Assembly: GCF_001761485.1 (NCBI RefSeq)
Contig: NC_090772.1
Span: 372,001-436,000 of the forward strand
DNA length: 64,000 nucleotides
Reading direction: 5' to 3'
Source: Yarrowia lipolytica
Taxonomy: Eukaryota > Ascomycota > Dipodascomycetes > Dipodascales
Under the pieces are notes generated by a model, which made no database searches, had not been told where the DNA came from, and saw only the letters and a list, made by a program, of their open reading frames with translations. This document shows, one piece after another, positions 1 to 10,999 of this stretch. The position numbers and the translations under genes were made by a program. How positions within the stretch are numbered: the first letter of the stretch is position 1; every line of letters begins with the position of its first letter.

Positions 1-94
1 GAGTCTCAGAATCCCGCTGAAGGTCTCAGAAGATCATTGGAGATGCACCAGAGACGCACGTTAGCACTCTTCATCGCACTTCCTCACCAGCCCT
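1..94. other. 3' flank of the PWWP gene
   Basis: Short downstream flank of the minus-strand PWWP gene. No coding or RNA feature is visible in it. Confidence 0.5.
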
Positions 95-1567
95 TCACTC
101 CAACTTGTTCCACGCGGTCAACAGCTTCAGAGATCGCTCCTTGAAGCCGTACTCCTCATCCTTAGGCACTGAGTCCAGCTTCACAATGCCCTTGAGCACC
201 TTGTTGATCTTGGTCTGTCGGATGATCGACGTCTCCAGCCCCTCAAATTCTTCCAACCGTGTCAAGTACTGAGACAGTCCGGGAAGCTCAGAATCGTCAG
301 GAACACTGCCAGAGAGCAGACCCCGCTGCAGCTTGTGCCGAATCACGAGCACCTTGCCCTCCTTGTCGGACCGCTTAGGTGCAGGAGAAGACTTGGGCTT
401 GGAAGATAGAGCAGGAGACGCAGACGCAGACTTGGAATCCGATTTGGCTCCTCCCCTGGCCCCAGCACCTCCTTTACCTTCTGCTGCCTCTTTGGCATCG
501 TCCTTAGCGTGGTCCTTGGAAGCATGCTGGCCGCTCTTCTTCTTAGCCTCCTTGATGGCCTCCTTAACAGCCGAGGTCTTGCTTTTGGAGGCCGGTGTAG
601 AAGCCTTGGCTGCTGTCTTTCGCTTCTTTGCTGGTGGCTTTTCCTCCAGTTCCTCCTCTTCCTCCTCTTCCTCTTCCTCTACGTCGCCATACACCTGCTC
701 GACAAATTCGTCAAGAGTAGGAGGTTCAGAAGCCACCTTGTAGGCGGCATGGAGAGATTTGTCCTTTCGTCCCCGAGAGGCAGACTTGAGGAAGTTGGCG
801 GCCTCCTCCACACCCAATGGCTTGAGGTCGTTTCGGTAGGCCCAGGTATGAGTGGTATCGATGAAAAAACGCACGGGCCACATTTGTCGGTTCTTTCGAG
901 GCTTAGCATTGAGCACCGACGAAGGTAGCACGTCTTCAGGCACAACCATACCAGGCCAAGCAGGGAAACCCTTGACCTTTGCGAGCACAATTGTTCCGGG
1001 AGGGAAGGCAGAAGAATCACCGACGTCCATCGAGTCTGTGGTGGTGTCGGCCATGGTCACGTCAGCAACACTCTGGTCACGCGATTCGGCCTCCTCTTCG
1101 GCATCCTCTTCCACATCCTCGCCGTCAGCATCCTCTTCCACATCACCACTTTCCTCCTCGGCCACAACCTTATCGCCGGCAGCCTCAGTCTCCTTGTCGA
1201 CCTTCTCCTCCATTTCCTTTTCCTTCTTCTCCATTTCCTTCACGACATCCTCCTTGTTGTCGTCGGCGTCCTTGTCGTCCTTTTCCTCATCCTTCACATC
1301 AATACCATTGGAATCACCGTTGGGTTCGTGACCGTTTGCTTGGACCTCTTCCTTAGCTTCTGTGGTCTCTGTGGTCGTGTCGTCGGCCTTTCCATCAGCC
1401 TTTGCGTCGCTGTTTGTGTCGTTCAAATCAGCTGCCACCTTTTCTTTTCTCGACTCACTCGAGCTGTCCCCTTTCGAGTCTACGTTTGTGTTGTTGGAGC
1501 TGGAAGGAGTGGTGTCTGTGTCGTTGGTCTGTGGAGCCACAGCATCAACCTTGTCCTTGTCTGCCAT
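95..1567 (-). CDS. PWWP-domain chromatin protein
   Basis: A 490-residue nuclear protein. The first ~185 residues are a very acidic, low-complexity Asp/Glu/Lys/Thr-rich tail. A PWWP domain follows at about residues 187-280, recognisable from the VLAKVKGFPAWPGMVV core (the Pro-Trp motif here is PAWP). A basic Lys/Ala/Ser linker comes next, with a Glu run and a KKRK nuclear-localisation-like cluster. The last ~85 residues are helical and resemble the TFIIS N-terminal/LEDGF-type fold (LTRLEEFEG...IRQTKINKVLKGI). PWWP domains bind methylated histone tails and DNA, and a PWWP plus LEDGF-like fold suggests a tether to transcribed chromatin; that role is inference. The start is the first ATG, followed at once by the acidic tail. 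The nearest S. cerevisiae relative could be Ioc4, but orthology is not established here. Confidence 0.85.
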   Translation of the reverse strand: MADKDKVDAVAPQTNDTDTTPSSSNNTNVDSKGDSSSESRKEKVAADLNDTNSDAKADGKADDTTTETTEAKEEVQANGHEPNGDSNGIDVKDEEKDDKDADDNKEDVVKEMEKKEKEMEEKVDKETEAAGDKVVAEEESGDVEEDADGEDVEEDAEEEAESRDQSVADVTMADTTTDSMDVGDSSAFPPGTIVLAKVKGFPAWPGMVVPEDVLPSSVLNAKPRKNRQMWPVRFFIDTTHTWAYRNDLKPLGVEEAANFLKSASRGRKDKSLHAAYKVASEPPTLDEFVEQVYGDVEEEEEEEEEELEEKPPAKKRKTAAKASTPASKSKTSAVKEAIKEAKKKSGQHASKDHAKDDAKEAAEGKGGAGARGGAKSDSKSASASPALSSKPKSSPAPKRSDKEGKVLVIRHKLQRGLLSGSVPDDSELPGLSQYLTRLEEFEGLETSIIRQTKINKVLKGIVKLDSVPKDEEYGFKERSLKLLTAWNKLE

Positions 1568-3225
1568 GTCGTCGGTAGATCACGTGGTGTAAAAACGGGA
1601 GAGGGTGATCCACAAACTAGAGCGATTGGTACGTTGTGTGTTGGGGGGTGGTAAAAGGTTGAGAAACCGTGTGGTGATGTCCAGAAGAGGGTGTTTAGTG
1701 AGCAACACCAACCTTAATTCGGATATTGTGGTTAGGGTTTCTTTGGCGTCGGCAATGGACCCTTTCCCCGCGAATATAAGAAAAACGAGAGGCTATTTGG
1801 AGTCTACTTGAAGATGTGAGGAAGTGTGTGAGGACTAATGAGAGACAACGAGCATTGGTGATGTTGAATTCGTGAAATCTGGAGTCAGCAGAATCGGAAC
1901 ATATGATGAGTTACTCTATGGAATTACCGGACGTTTCTGGTACTGTACGTACATGCTGTACTTCGATCTGATCAAAGGCATCAGGAAGTGGAAAATGAGG
2001 CTTGATAGTAGCAGGGAAGGGGTTGAAGTTGGTCGTGTCGCGAGAAGGAGAGTATACTCAATTGGTTTCGTACCGTAGTCTAGTATTTGATGGAATCTGA
2101 GTCGTTTTGAATGGGTTTTAATACCTTTTCGGAATCCGTCTATTTACTTCCCCTTCTACACGGTCTACTGCTGTAGGTCTAGGTAGATGGGCATATTACG
2201 CAGAGTAAACATGGAATGATACATGTTAGACTACAATTACTGGTTATTGTTTTTCTTGATTGAGTCTATCTGTAGAAGACAACTCGTGTTGATATCATCA
2301 ATGCGCTCTCCATGCGTTGCTCTTCAAGAGTGCAACACATACATATCGGAGGTTCCTTGTAGGCAATGTAGGAATACAAAAGTTGAAATCGTCTTCAAAT
2401 GTGACTTCCACTGTTTCGGAACGTCAGTCGATTCAATCTTGTACTCGTGACAGGTACTAAGTGTTCAGATCTTGCTGTTTGCACGGGACAAGAAGCAACA
2501 TAGATGGGCTGGGTCCGACAGCATCATAATGGACGCCCAAGAGAAGCAGAGACTTCAAGTTTGTTGCAAAAATGGCTCTCTAAAAACAATATTCGAATCC
2601 ACTCTCAAATTTCTAGCATATACCAGGTATGATTGTCGTACTGTACCTATGAGATATCGACAAAACAGCTGATACTCGGGGGAGATGCCACAAGATAGGG
2701 TGTAATCAAAGAGCTACCTTTTTATACTAGTTAGCTGAGTATTGAGTCTCCACACATGTGATTTTTAAACCAATCGTCTTCTCGACAACTACACCCCTAC
2801 CTACCGTACTTTCTTCCCCCTTCGTGAACTATCTGCGATAGGGGAAATAACACGCGAAGAATAGGAAGAGATAATAAAAAGGTGCCATAAGTTTTAAAAT
2901 ATCCTACTGTAGAATACATTCTGAAATTTCCCTTTTCGTATAATCCCTTTTCTACAACTTTTACTCCTAAACAACTCCCCAGCCATTAGTTCTTCCTCTT
3001 CAGCGCCATGGAAAAAACAGATTCATAAGATGGAGTTATGTCAAACTTCGTCTCTGGATAACTGATTGCCTTAAGAGTGAATTAGAGTACTTTTCCATTC
3101 CACGAAGGATCATTTTTCGGTTGTTTTCTTTTTATTCTAGGGGTGTTTTTATTCTAAAGATTCAGGGTGAGTTTAAACATTTTACAGAATATATTGTTTC
3201 AACACTGTTGTTTAATATCTGTCAA
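1568..3225. other. Gene-free stretch between the PWWP gene and tRNA-Gln
   Basis: About 1.66 kb with only short chance ORFs (75 residues or fewer). It holds a TTAGGGTT word at 1732-1739, the reverse of the ARCCCTAA Tbf1-type site, inside the PWWP promoter. A TATA-like AATATAAG lies near 1772. An ATGATGA word at 1903-1909 followed by CTGA at 1968-1971 resembles snoRNA C and D boxes but lacks a closing stem. The part from 2700 to 3200 is AT-rich. No gene is supported. Confidence 0.5.
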
Positions 3226-3312
3226 GGTTGTATAGTGTAGCGGTTATCACCTTGGATTCTGAAGCATTTACTTCGATTTCCAGTAACCCCGGTTCGATTC
3301 CGGGTACGACCT
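3226..3312 (+). tRNA. tRNA-Gln (anticodon CUG) with a 15-base intron
   Basis: The acceptor stem GGTTGTA pairs with TACGACC and the discriminator base is T. The D arm is GTG/CAC and the T arm is CCCGG-TTCGATT-CCGGG. The anticodon stem TTGGA/TCCAG encloses anticodon CTG at 3259-3261. The expected intron sits one base 3' of the anticodon, at 3263-3277, the canonical place for nuclear tRNA introns removed by the tRNA splicing endonuclease. A T6 run at 3312-3317 is the RNA polymerase III terminator. The whole closely follows the layout of yeast tRNA-Gln. Confidence 0.95.
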
Positions 3313-3656
3313 TTTTTCTTCTCACGAAAAATTAGTTTTGAGAATGCACCAGTACAAGTCATATGGATCTACAAGTAGTTTTATGGCAACTGTTTCCATA
3401 GGTTTTTTGTCGATAATTTTGCGAGTCTAATATTGTTCTTCATATGTGCAGCTGGTTCTGTATATACAACAAAGACCATTGGAAGATGCCGATATGCAGT
3501 CGAAGCAACCAAGAGGACCCAATCCAACTTTTTGGATCGTCAAAAGCTCAAGTCGGGTGACATGCTCAACTCGCTATTTGTACTTGTACACGTGATCCTA
3601 CATTGGTTAACCACCAATCATATACATTCTAATTACATCCGTGATCGTGCTCGCTT
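3313..3656. other. Gene-free stretch
   Basis: About 340 bases between the tRNA terminator and the 3' end of the ubiquitin protease gene. Nothing is recognisable beyond the T run that ends the tRNA and one TACTTGTAC word. Confidence 0.5.
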
Positions 3657-5516
3657 CTACTCCATATCTTCGTCTTCGCTCTCCTCCTCTTTGTCGGCCT
3701 CACTTTCGTCCTCCTCATCACTCTCGTCCTCCTCACTGCTATCTACAGCTCCAGATCCATGACTCTGCTGCTCCTTCTGCTCCTCAATCATCTGAGTGTA
3801 CAGCTCCTCGGCTTCTTCCGGGGCAGCCAGTTCGTAGAAAAGCATGAAGATGGAACCATCAGACAGCACGTATGAGAGCTCGGTCTGGTAAACAGTCTCG
3901 TCAGAAATACGCCACCACTTGTCTCGAGACAGTCTATACGCAATGTAGTGTCCGTAGTCATGTGATCCGTAGTGCGACACGACGGACTTGAGCCGGTACA
4001 TCTTTTTGGTCTGCGACTTGTCGTCCATCCACTCGTCCAGACACAGCAGAGACGGGAACCGCACATTAGCCGAGTTCTTGAAACTCATACCAGTGTTCAT
4101 GTCAAACTGCGACCGGTTGATGGTCACACACAAAATCTGAGGGGCTACCCCAATGAGAGTCTGCTTGGACTTTTGAACAAACACCTTGGCAAAGCCGCCG
4201 GTGTTCTTTTTGAAGATATCGTTGTACTCCTCCTCGTTAATGGTGTCACGTGACAGAGCAGTGTCGACCTTATCGAGTCTGGTCTGAAACAGTTGCACCA
4301 GAGGTGATGCTGTGTCTGCAACCTTGCTGATTTGGTCCTCCACCTGTCTCTTATATTCCTGCAACGAGCATCGTTCACAGCTCACACCATCAATAATCTC
4401 CCGCTCAGCAAACATGTCAATGCATTCCTTGAGAGTGTGAGTGGATCGGGAGAACCGAGAGGTCTGGTTGGGGAGAGACAGACCCAGAGCTCCCATGATG
4501 TTGTATCGAATGCCGTCACCGAGGTCTCCACATGTGAGACACTTGATGGTGGTTGCTTGGACTCCGTCGAACGGAATGAGCATTTTCTTCTTCCATTTGT
4601 CGAGCGCGGAAGTGTCTTCAGAGATAGTCTTCTCCTCAACCTTGTCTGCTCCTCCAGCCTTGGCCTTGACCTCGTTTTCCAGCCTGTCGATAAGCTGCTG
4701 GAAAAACTCGCCAGCGTCCTCCTGTTCATATCCGTCCCATCGCTGGCCGCTCTTGCCCATGGCTCGTGTGATGGGCAGACCCGAGTAGGTGTGCGATCTG
4801 TTGGAGAGGGTGTTGAGCTGAGCAAACATTCGTTTGAGCTCGTAGGAAAAGGCTCCGAGTCCGGTGGATGAGTGGAATGACTCGAGCGACGACGGACAGA
4901 TAGGATTCTGAACCGTAGTCGACGTTTCAGTTACCTCGGTCACTTCCTCGGGATCAGCCTTCTCAGGTTGGGCGGGGAAACCGGGAATCAAAGAAGATAG
5001 CTCCAGAGCCGAGGGTTGTTTGAGCTCCTCCTCCTGTTCCTCCTCCTCAGCCACAGCATTCACCTCTACCAGATCGTCTTCAGCTTCAGGGACTGCAGAA
5101 GCTCCTTCAGGCACAGTAGGCTGGGTCCGGTCAGGGACCTGGTCAATCTCCGTCTCAGCCTCAGAAACAGGACCCTCAGGCCCGTTCTCGGCGCCCTCGT
5201 CGCTGTCATCCTCGTTCTCACTCTCTTCATACCGCTTGCGGGTAGTAGTATCGAGTTCCACGCCTTCGTACTGAGTTCCTCCCAAAAACTCGTCCAGCCG
5301 ATCAAGAGAAGCCATGGACTGGAGCACGGAGTTCATGAAACAAAAGGCCGAGTCATTCTCCAGCCCACCCACGGTCACCTGACCGTTCTTGCCTCCTCCC
5401 ATTCCACGGTAGTATCCTCTCATTCCCTGTGTCAACATTTGAAAAACCCCGCTGTGTTTATTAGCAAAAAAGACAAGTGCCGACACCACTACCGCAAAAA
5501 CAAAGGTGAATGCCAC
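3657..5516 (-). CDS. Membrane-anchored ubiquitin-specific protease (USP/UBP family)
   Basis: A 619-residue deubiquitinase that removes ubiquitin from proteins by thiol hydrolysis. Residues 2-18 are a hydrophobic N-terminal anchor (FTFVFAVVVSALVFF), as in the Ubp1/Ubp16 branch of yeast enzymes, so it probably sits on the ER or mitochondrial outer membrane facing the cytosol. The Cys box GLENDSAFCFMNSVLQ places the nucleophile at Cys59. The usual Gly-Asn-Thr before this Cys is replaced by Ser-Ala-Phe. The His box SHYGSHDYGHYIAYR gives His523 and the WWRISDE motif gives Asp539, so the triad is complete. Zinc-knuckle-like cysteine pairs (CLTCGD, CERCS) lie between. An acidic insertion of about 100 residues (roughly 95-195) and an acidic C-tail flank the catalytic core. 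Ubp1 is the best guess, Ubp16 the alternative. Confidence 0.9.
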   Translation of the reverse strand: MAFTFVFAVVVSALVFFANKHSGVFQMLTQGMRGYYRGMGGGKNGQVTVGGLENDSAFCFMNSVLQSMASLDRLDEFLGGTQYEGVELDTTTRKRYEESENEDDSDEGAENGPEGPVSEAETEIDQVPDRTQPTVPEGASAVPEAEDDLVEVNAVAEEEEQEEELKQPSALELSSLIPGFPAQPEKADPEEVTEVTETSTTVQNPICPSSLESFHSSTGLGAFSYELKRMFAQLNTLSNRSHTYSGLPITRAMGKSGQRWDGYEQEDAGEFFQQLIDRLENEVKAKAGGADKVEEKTISEDTSALDKWKKKMLIPFDGVQATTIKCLTCGDLGDGIRYNIMGALGLSLPNQTSRFSRSTHTLKECIDMFAEREIIDGVSCERCSLQEYKRQVEDQISKVADTASPLVQLFQTRLDKVDTALSRDTINEEEYNDIFKKNTGGFAKVFVQKSKQTLIGVAPQILCVTINRSQFDMNTGMSFKNSANVRFPSLLCLDEWMDDKSQTKKMYRLKSVVSHYGSHDYGHYIAYRLSRDKWWRISDETVYQTELSYVLSDGSIFMLFYELAAPEEAEELYTQMIEEQKEQQSHGSGAVDSSEEDESDEEDESEADKEEESEDEDME

Positions 5517-7908
5517 GAGATGCGGAATTTTGTAAGAGTATAGGGTAGCTAGCTGCTGTTAGATCGAAACGTGGCGAAAACCCTTCGATCAAAGAATCCG
5601 TATCGACGTAGAATACGGTTTCGAACCCTCAAAAAGACAAGTGTGTGTTTTCACTTTACTCCAAAAAAATTAGCCAATTTTTCGACTCGCATAATTTAAA
5701 GTTACGGTGAGAGATGAGGAGGGGTGGCGATAGAAACTGGAATGAGTGGTAATCTGATATATAGAGACTCTGGAATGGGTAATTGGGTGTCGTGGAATAG
5801 AGAAATCCACTCTGTTTTCTTCTGCGGTTTCTGTGGGTCGAGTTATGAGCTGTCCATACAGACGCAGCAAGTCCCAGATCGATCCACAACTGGGTGTTTA
5901 CACACATGAGTCTTTTATCGACTTGGGGTTTCAATTAAGACGAAAGAGTCCTAGAACGTGGCCAGTTGAAGGATCCTGGGGATTTGGATCCCGTTATTTT
6001 CGCCAACTATTTTGGCACATGAATAACTGGTCCCGAATGCAGACAACTGCCGAACTACACTCCCAAGTAGGTACCGCGCAACTACTTGCAGTGTACAGTA
6101 TGTACTTGGAGTGTACAGTATGTACCTACTTGTACTGGTCAAGTAGATGCTCTTGGCCCGAGGCTCGAAGGTCACGATATGGTAAAGATCTGGCCAGATA
6201 ATTCATTTAAAATGAGTGCAACTGGTAATGCGGTATATAATTCCAGCCCTGGATCGTTTAGAGTAATGATGGCGAGTTTCGGCAGGCTTTCCTTGCCCCG
6301 AAGTCTCAATTAACACCAAGTAAAGGCCAGACAGTCTGGATGTAGAATAGTATAGTTGCTATAAGTGACCCGTTGGCAATGTGTATCACATCAATCAACG
6401 CAATCAATACAAGTCTGTCGCATTTCTCGTTTCTACATCATTTCTCGTATCGTATGGGGACTCTCAGCACGCTCCGAAAGCCCGAAGCAGAGTTTACTTT
6501 GGATTTTTTACTATACGATATACAGTATTATAGTTGAGCCAAGAACGGCTACTAATACAGCAACGACAGTCCGGAGAAGAATATCGTGCCTTCAACGGGA
6601 TTGGGATAGATAGTTGAAGTCCAGGTACAAAGACAGTCTGAAGGAAACTAGAAATACTCCGTCACTGCGAATGTTACGGACAGACAATGATGACACAGGA
6701 ATGAGAGTCCATCTACCAAACCCAAGACTGAGCCTATACTGTAGAATATTTACAAAAGTTGTATGCTTTTCAAGCCCAGGTTCTTCTGATTTCAATAAAA
6801 GCACCAGTTCCAAGTATTTAAATAAATAACTGCCGCCAGCTGCGTCATCACATGTCCTGTCCTCAAATGAGTTGATCACTTTCCACATTTGGGTCCATGT
6901 GATTCGGCCAAGATGGGCAGATATTGTAATGAAGACCGAGTGTACTTACGTGCTGTATGTACTATTCCTGTATTGTACGATACTGACGTCAGATCATCTC
7001 TCCAGCGAGTTAAGGCACCTTATCAATGCATTCTCCACTCCCCTCTGTGACGTCTCAAAATAACGTGCAACCACATTACTCGCTCGCTTGAAATGACTCT
7101 GCTCAGTCCCGTGTAATTGCCCCCATATTCCGCTCTAGGAGTGCGTTTCGCATCTCTGGCTGCTGACACATGTTGGGCAGGGTATCTCCATGAGAGCTAG
7201 CTGACTCCATAGTATGTACGGGATTCAGAAGTTCCGTACGACGATAATAATAATGACTCTGCGACAAAACATTACTCCCCGGACGCCTGTCCCGTCTGCT
7301 TCCTGAGGAAGGATTAGTGGATGGAAAGAGGTCTAGACAGGCCCCAGATATCTGGTGTAAGTATGTACTACTTATTAATCCCAAGCTTATCGGTTGTATC
7401 TGATTAATGGGGCGTTTGTGGAAATCCACGTTACTAGATGCCCCGAATATGCCCCATTATTGACACTCGTATAGCTGCAAGTCTAAACAATTAACGAGCC
7501 GCACGGTTGCGGTGGACGTAGATTGCCGAATAATGCCCCGATCGGGAAAATGAGTATTTTAATGGATTTATAAAAGCTGTATTGGTAGCTTTAGCGCTTT
7601 TTTTGAAATCAAAATGACCCACTTTTTGCGATATAGAAGCCCCTAATGTCTCATATACGTATTACCCCACAATCATGCAGGTACAACGAAGACATAATAC
7701 TGACAACGATGGCGTGTCTGAGTAATCATCTGATATCGACGTGTGTGAGCAATAAAAAAAAGAGGTGGCATTTAAAGATGGAGCATTTTCCACCCCTCTC
7801 AGACTCTACTTACTCTTGAGACATACGACGACACAAGGTCCTACGACACCAACCACAACGACGCCAACGACGCCAACCACACCAATTACACCATTGTAGA
7901 CCAACCAC
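5517..7908. other. Long gene-poor stretch
   Basis: About 2.4 kb with no supportable gene; ORFs are all 122 residues or shorter, overlapping and featureless. A 15-base direct repeat (GTGTACAGTATGTAC) occurs at 6091-6105 and 6111-6125. The proximal part is the promoter of the ubiquitin protease gene. From 7740 the sequence becomes an A-rich tract followed by CT-rich and CCAAC-repeat DNA that looks like a promoter and leader for the small ORF starting at 7909. Confidence 0.45.
6091..6125. repeat. 15-base direct repeat
   Basis: GTGTACAGTATGTAC occurs at 6091-6105 and again at 6111-6125, five bases apart. Confidence 0.8.
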
Positions 7909-8001
7909 ATGTCTCAACACAAATCAGCAACGTGCCCCAAGTGTGGAGTGCGAATGGAGTGGCCCGATTACCAGGTCCACAAGACCAAGTGTCAAAAGTG
8001 A
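7909..8001 (+). CDS. Possible 30-residue zinc-finger microprotein
   Basis: A short ORF, MSQHKSATCPKCG... ending in HKTKCQK. The cysteines and histidine are spaced C-x2-C-x11-H-x3-C, the spacing of UBZ4 (Rad18-type) ubiquitin-binding zinc fingers. A TAG lies in frame twelve bases upstream of the ATG, so it is not the plain continuation of a longer ORF. The preceding 170 bases look like a yeast promoter and leader: an A8 tract, a CT-rich block, then a CAAC-rich, G-poor segment. A finger this small without other sequence could be a stand-alone peptide, the last exon of an unseen gene, or chance. There is no evidence of expression. Confidence 0.3.
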   Translation: MSQHKSATCPKCGVRMEWPDYQVHKTKCQK

Positions 8002-10417
8002 TGATCGGGGTAGACGCGGGAAGATACACTGAATGGATGAATGATTGCGTATGATCGAGAGGTAGCTGATTTGTAGTGTGCAGTTGAGCCCCAAAGTTGT
8101 ACAAGTTGGTTCAGTATGTAAGTACGATACGTGGGCTCGTACGTAGATGCTTCGTTTGCTACACCACCGTGATCGAGGAGCCTCAATGGGGTTGCCGAGT
8201 ACCAGCTCTACTAGATTGTGATCATCAATTCAGAAAGTATGGGATTAGCAAGTGTGGGGCTTCTACCGCAGTCACCATCCTTAGTTCCAAACTTGATCTT
8301 TTTAACCATCGCTTTCTTCTGCGATACAGCATACGGACGAGTACATACTGTATCAAACAGCTTCGACTCGTCTGGATGAGCCCAAACTCTCTTAGACCGC
8401 TAAACACGGCAGGGTGCTATGGAAATATCGTACCAATATACCACATACCGTCGTTACTCCTACCGTATCGTGTTACTCATGCTCACACTGTACCTCATGG
8501 CATTTTCAGTAACTCCGCTGAGTCCTTGTCCAGCTCCCACCTCAAAGTTCAAACATACGGGGATAATGCTAGATTGCGGCCCAATACGAGCGCCACCTCT
8601 TGATCCAAGCGGAACTCCAGTCCAACACCGAAGGCTCCATCCGAACAGAGGGTATCGTATCGTATTGTACCGGTACGTTGTACTTATCCCGTACATTTTT
8701 CACCTCCCTCTCTCCACGTGCATTGGGGCAAAAAACCAGGTGCACCAAAGTCAAAACCAAAGACAAACAGGAGAAAAAGGGTTGCTTTCAATCTGAGATG
8801 GGTGTTTGAGACACAAAAACTTGCCAGAACAGGACGATACTGGTTTCATTGTATTCCTTAGACTGCGCTGATTTCAGCCATATGCTGATCTTGTATGTAT
8901 CTCCAGAAGCTCGGGTTAATCATGCACCTTATTTCAACCTCCGTATTGGGGCTGAATAATGTGAAGGGAGCATACAGTAAAAAGAGGAGCTTGAAGAGGA
9001 GCTTGAACACTTACAAGACACCGTAGAATCGCCCAAAATACATCAATTTTAATTTTCGAAACTTAGTAGTGATAAGAAACTCGCCCTGATATCGTGGTTA
9101 TATTTACTTTTCACATATCTACCGCTTTGTCGGCTCCCTCTCCAGACTCTCGTCCTACAAAACTCCCTCTAAATTACTTGCACCTCTTGCTCCGATACTT
9201 TTACTTGGCGCACCAAAGCCTATAAAATAAAACTACAAACGAGGTACTGTATGTGGAGCGTGGAGCACAGCCTTAAGAGAGAAATACATATAAAGAGGGC
9301 CATCAGCCCCCTTTCCTTTCAGCCAGAGACGGAAAAAAGTAAGTACTGTAGCTCACACGAGCCCCGCTACCCACACAAAGATGAAGTGCATGGATTGATT
9401 TATTTTTGTGTACAAAGGACTGATTTTCTGATTATCTTGCTTAACTGATTTAGATCGCAGTACAAGAAATATCTTATGACCCAACTAACATAGCTTATGA
9501 TATTGCTAGAACATAATATATGGTGCGGATAACTGAGGCGAAGCTGTATGTACTGGTAGAGTAGGTACAGTACCATACAGTCAATAACATGACATCTATG
9601 ATGCTTTACTTTATTGTTTTATTCTGTAAAAGCAGATCAAGACTCGTAAGAATAACAGTCCGTTATATAAGATCTTGATATAGTAATTGTATAACTGATT
9701 GTTATTCTTAAGATCCTGAAGAGCCGATGCTGTACTCGTACTTGGACATCTCTTCACACTAGAAATGCAATCAAGCTCCACAACTGACAGTGCTATCGTC
9801 GTCTTCAAAAACTCAACATTTTGCTCTATAGATACCGTCCTCATCGTAGCTTGTACCATGTTAGAGATGATCTGAAGCTCAGCCAAGTTGAATCTGGCAG
9901 AAGCCTACAGTGGAAAATTGGAACAGAATATAAAGATTTCGAATGTTCCGATTGATATAAAAAGTTCTATTAATATCAATCTATGGCACAAAGTATTGCT
10001 TGTACCTGCCACATCTTCATTTACTTATACTGTACACTGCTAAGCCCCTAACGAGGTCGAAGTCCAAGTCCAGGTCCAAGTGACAGACAGGTACTGTAGT
10101 TCCAATCTAATATTATTCATGAGTGACTCTATATTCCAGACCACGACGAGGAGGGCATTATCGTGATGATCTTGTGCCACCAGATCCAGAGTATCTAAGG
10201 TGTACTCGTACTATGAGAGACATGACGACAAGTAAGTACGAGTACTGTACCACACAGACATCGACTCAACTGGATTACTGATACGCCAATCCACCAACTG
10301 GTTATAATGGTCAACCATATGGCATCCATGATAATCTTCCATCTGCTTGTGACCTCTTCATCATCTATCTTCCACGGCGGTCATGTGCTTTGGCAGTCGA
10401 GATCAGGCAACTCTCAC
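8002..10417. other. Long gene-poor stretch
   Basis: About 2.4 kb without a convincing gene. A 12-base tandem duplication (GAGGAGCTTGAA twice) lies at 8984-9007. A minus-strand reading frame at 9611-9886 has a somewhat protein-like beginning but no ATG in a good context. Words such as TACTGTA, GTACTTG and AAGTACGAGTACTG are frequent. The last few hundred bases are the 3' flank of the small minus-strand gene at 10418. Confidence 0.45.
8984..9007. repeat. 12-base tandem duplication
   Basis: Two perfect copies of GAGGAGCTTGAA in non-coding DNA. Confidence 0.8.
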
Positions 10418-10660
10418 TTAAGCCTTGAACTCATCGGAAGCCTTCTTGAACTCGCTGAGAAAGTCCGTCTTGTTGGGTCCACTGCCGTCGGACCACGCCT
10501 GGGCCTGGGGCTTGTACAGCACAGATCCTTCCTTGTCGCCGGCGGTGTTTTGCTTGGCCTTATTGGAGGCCTGGGAGTATCGCAGATTGAGGAAATCCAG
10601 AGCCTCCTTGGAGTTGAACGAGTTGACCGGTGTGTGCGACTGCGACTGCGACTGCGACAT
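10418..10660 (-). CDS. Small hydrophilic protein of unknown function
   Basis: An 80-residue ORF that begins with a Ser-Gln repeat (SQSQSQSH, from repeated TCGCAG) and continues as a soluble, charged sequence with the segment NSFNSKEALDFLNLRYSQA and a C-terminal helix-like DFLSEFKKASDEFKA. Codon choice is biased like that of the larger genes here (GAG, AAG, CTC preferred). The ATG is followed directly by the repeat and preceded by a TTGT-rich leader. No membrane segment, signal peptide or metal site is visible. I do not recognise the family. Introns are not needed to explain it. Confidence 0.65.
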   Translation of the reverse strand: MSQSQSQSHTPVNSFNSKEALDFLNLRYSQASNKAKQNTAGDKEGSVLYKPQAQAWSDGSGPNKTDFLSEFKKASDEFKA

Positions 10661-10925
10661 TGTCGTTGTTGATACTTGTACTCTTAGTAGGTTGATGACA
10701 CTTATCCTAATGCAGAACGTTCAGATTTCGTGATGGTGATATTCAGAGTTTCGTGGCGGAGCTAAAATAAGTAGATAATTTCGGGAGTAGTGAGACATCA
10801 GCAAAATGGGCTAGCTGAGGGCTAAAAATGATTCTGGGGTGGTTGGACAAATACCAATGACATGCCAGTAGTTTGGAAGGGACTAAAAAAAGAATAAATC
10901 AAACGGTACGAGAAAAAAAGAGAAA

Positions 10926-10999
10926 TGCCCGGTACCAGGGTCGAACTGGTGATCTTCAGATTATGAGACTAACGCTCTAACCAACTGAGCCAACCAGGC
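10926..10999 (-). tRNA. tRNA-Met (elongator, anticodon CAU)
   Basis: On the minus strand the acceptor GCCTGGT pairs with ACCGGGC, followed by discriminator A. The D arm is GCTC/GAGC. The anticodon arm TTAGTCTCATAATCTGA matches that of yeast elongator tRNA-Met, with CAT at 10963-10965. The T arm contains GTTCGAC. There is no intron. An A7 run on the plus strand just below 10921 is the T-run terminator of the minus-strand transcript. Confidence 0.95.

Noticed and set aside
9611-9886. 91-residue minus-strand frame with helix-like beginning
   Set aside because: Starts at TTG, has no upstream ATG or splice acceptor, and its C-terminal half is low-complexity AT-rich translation.
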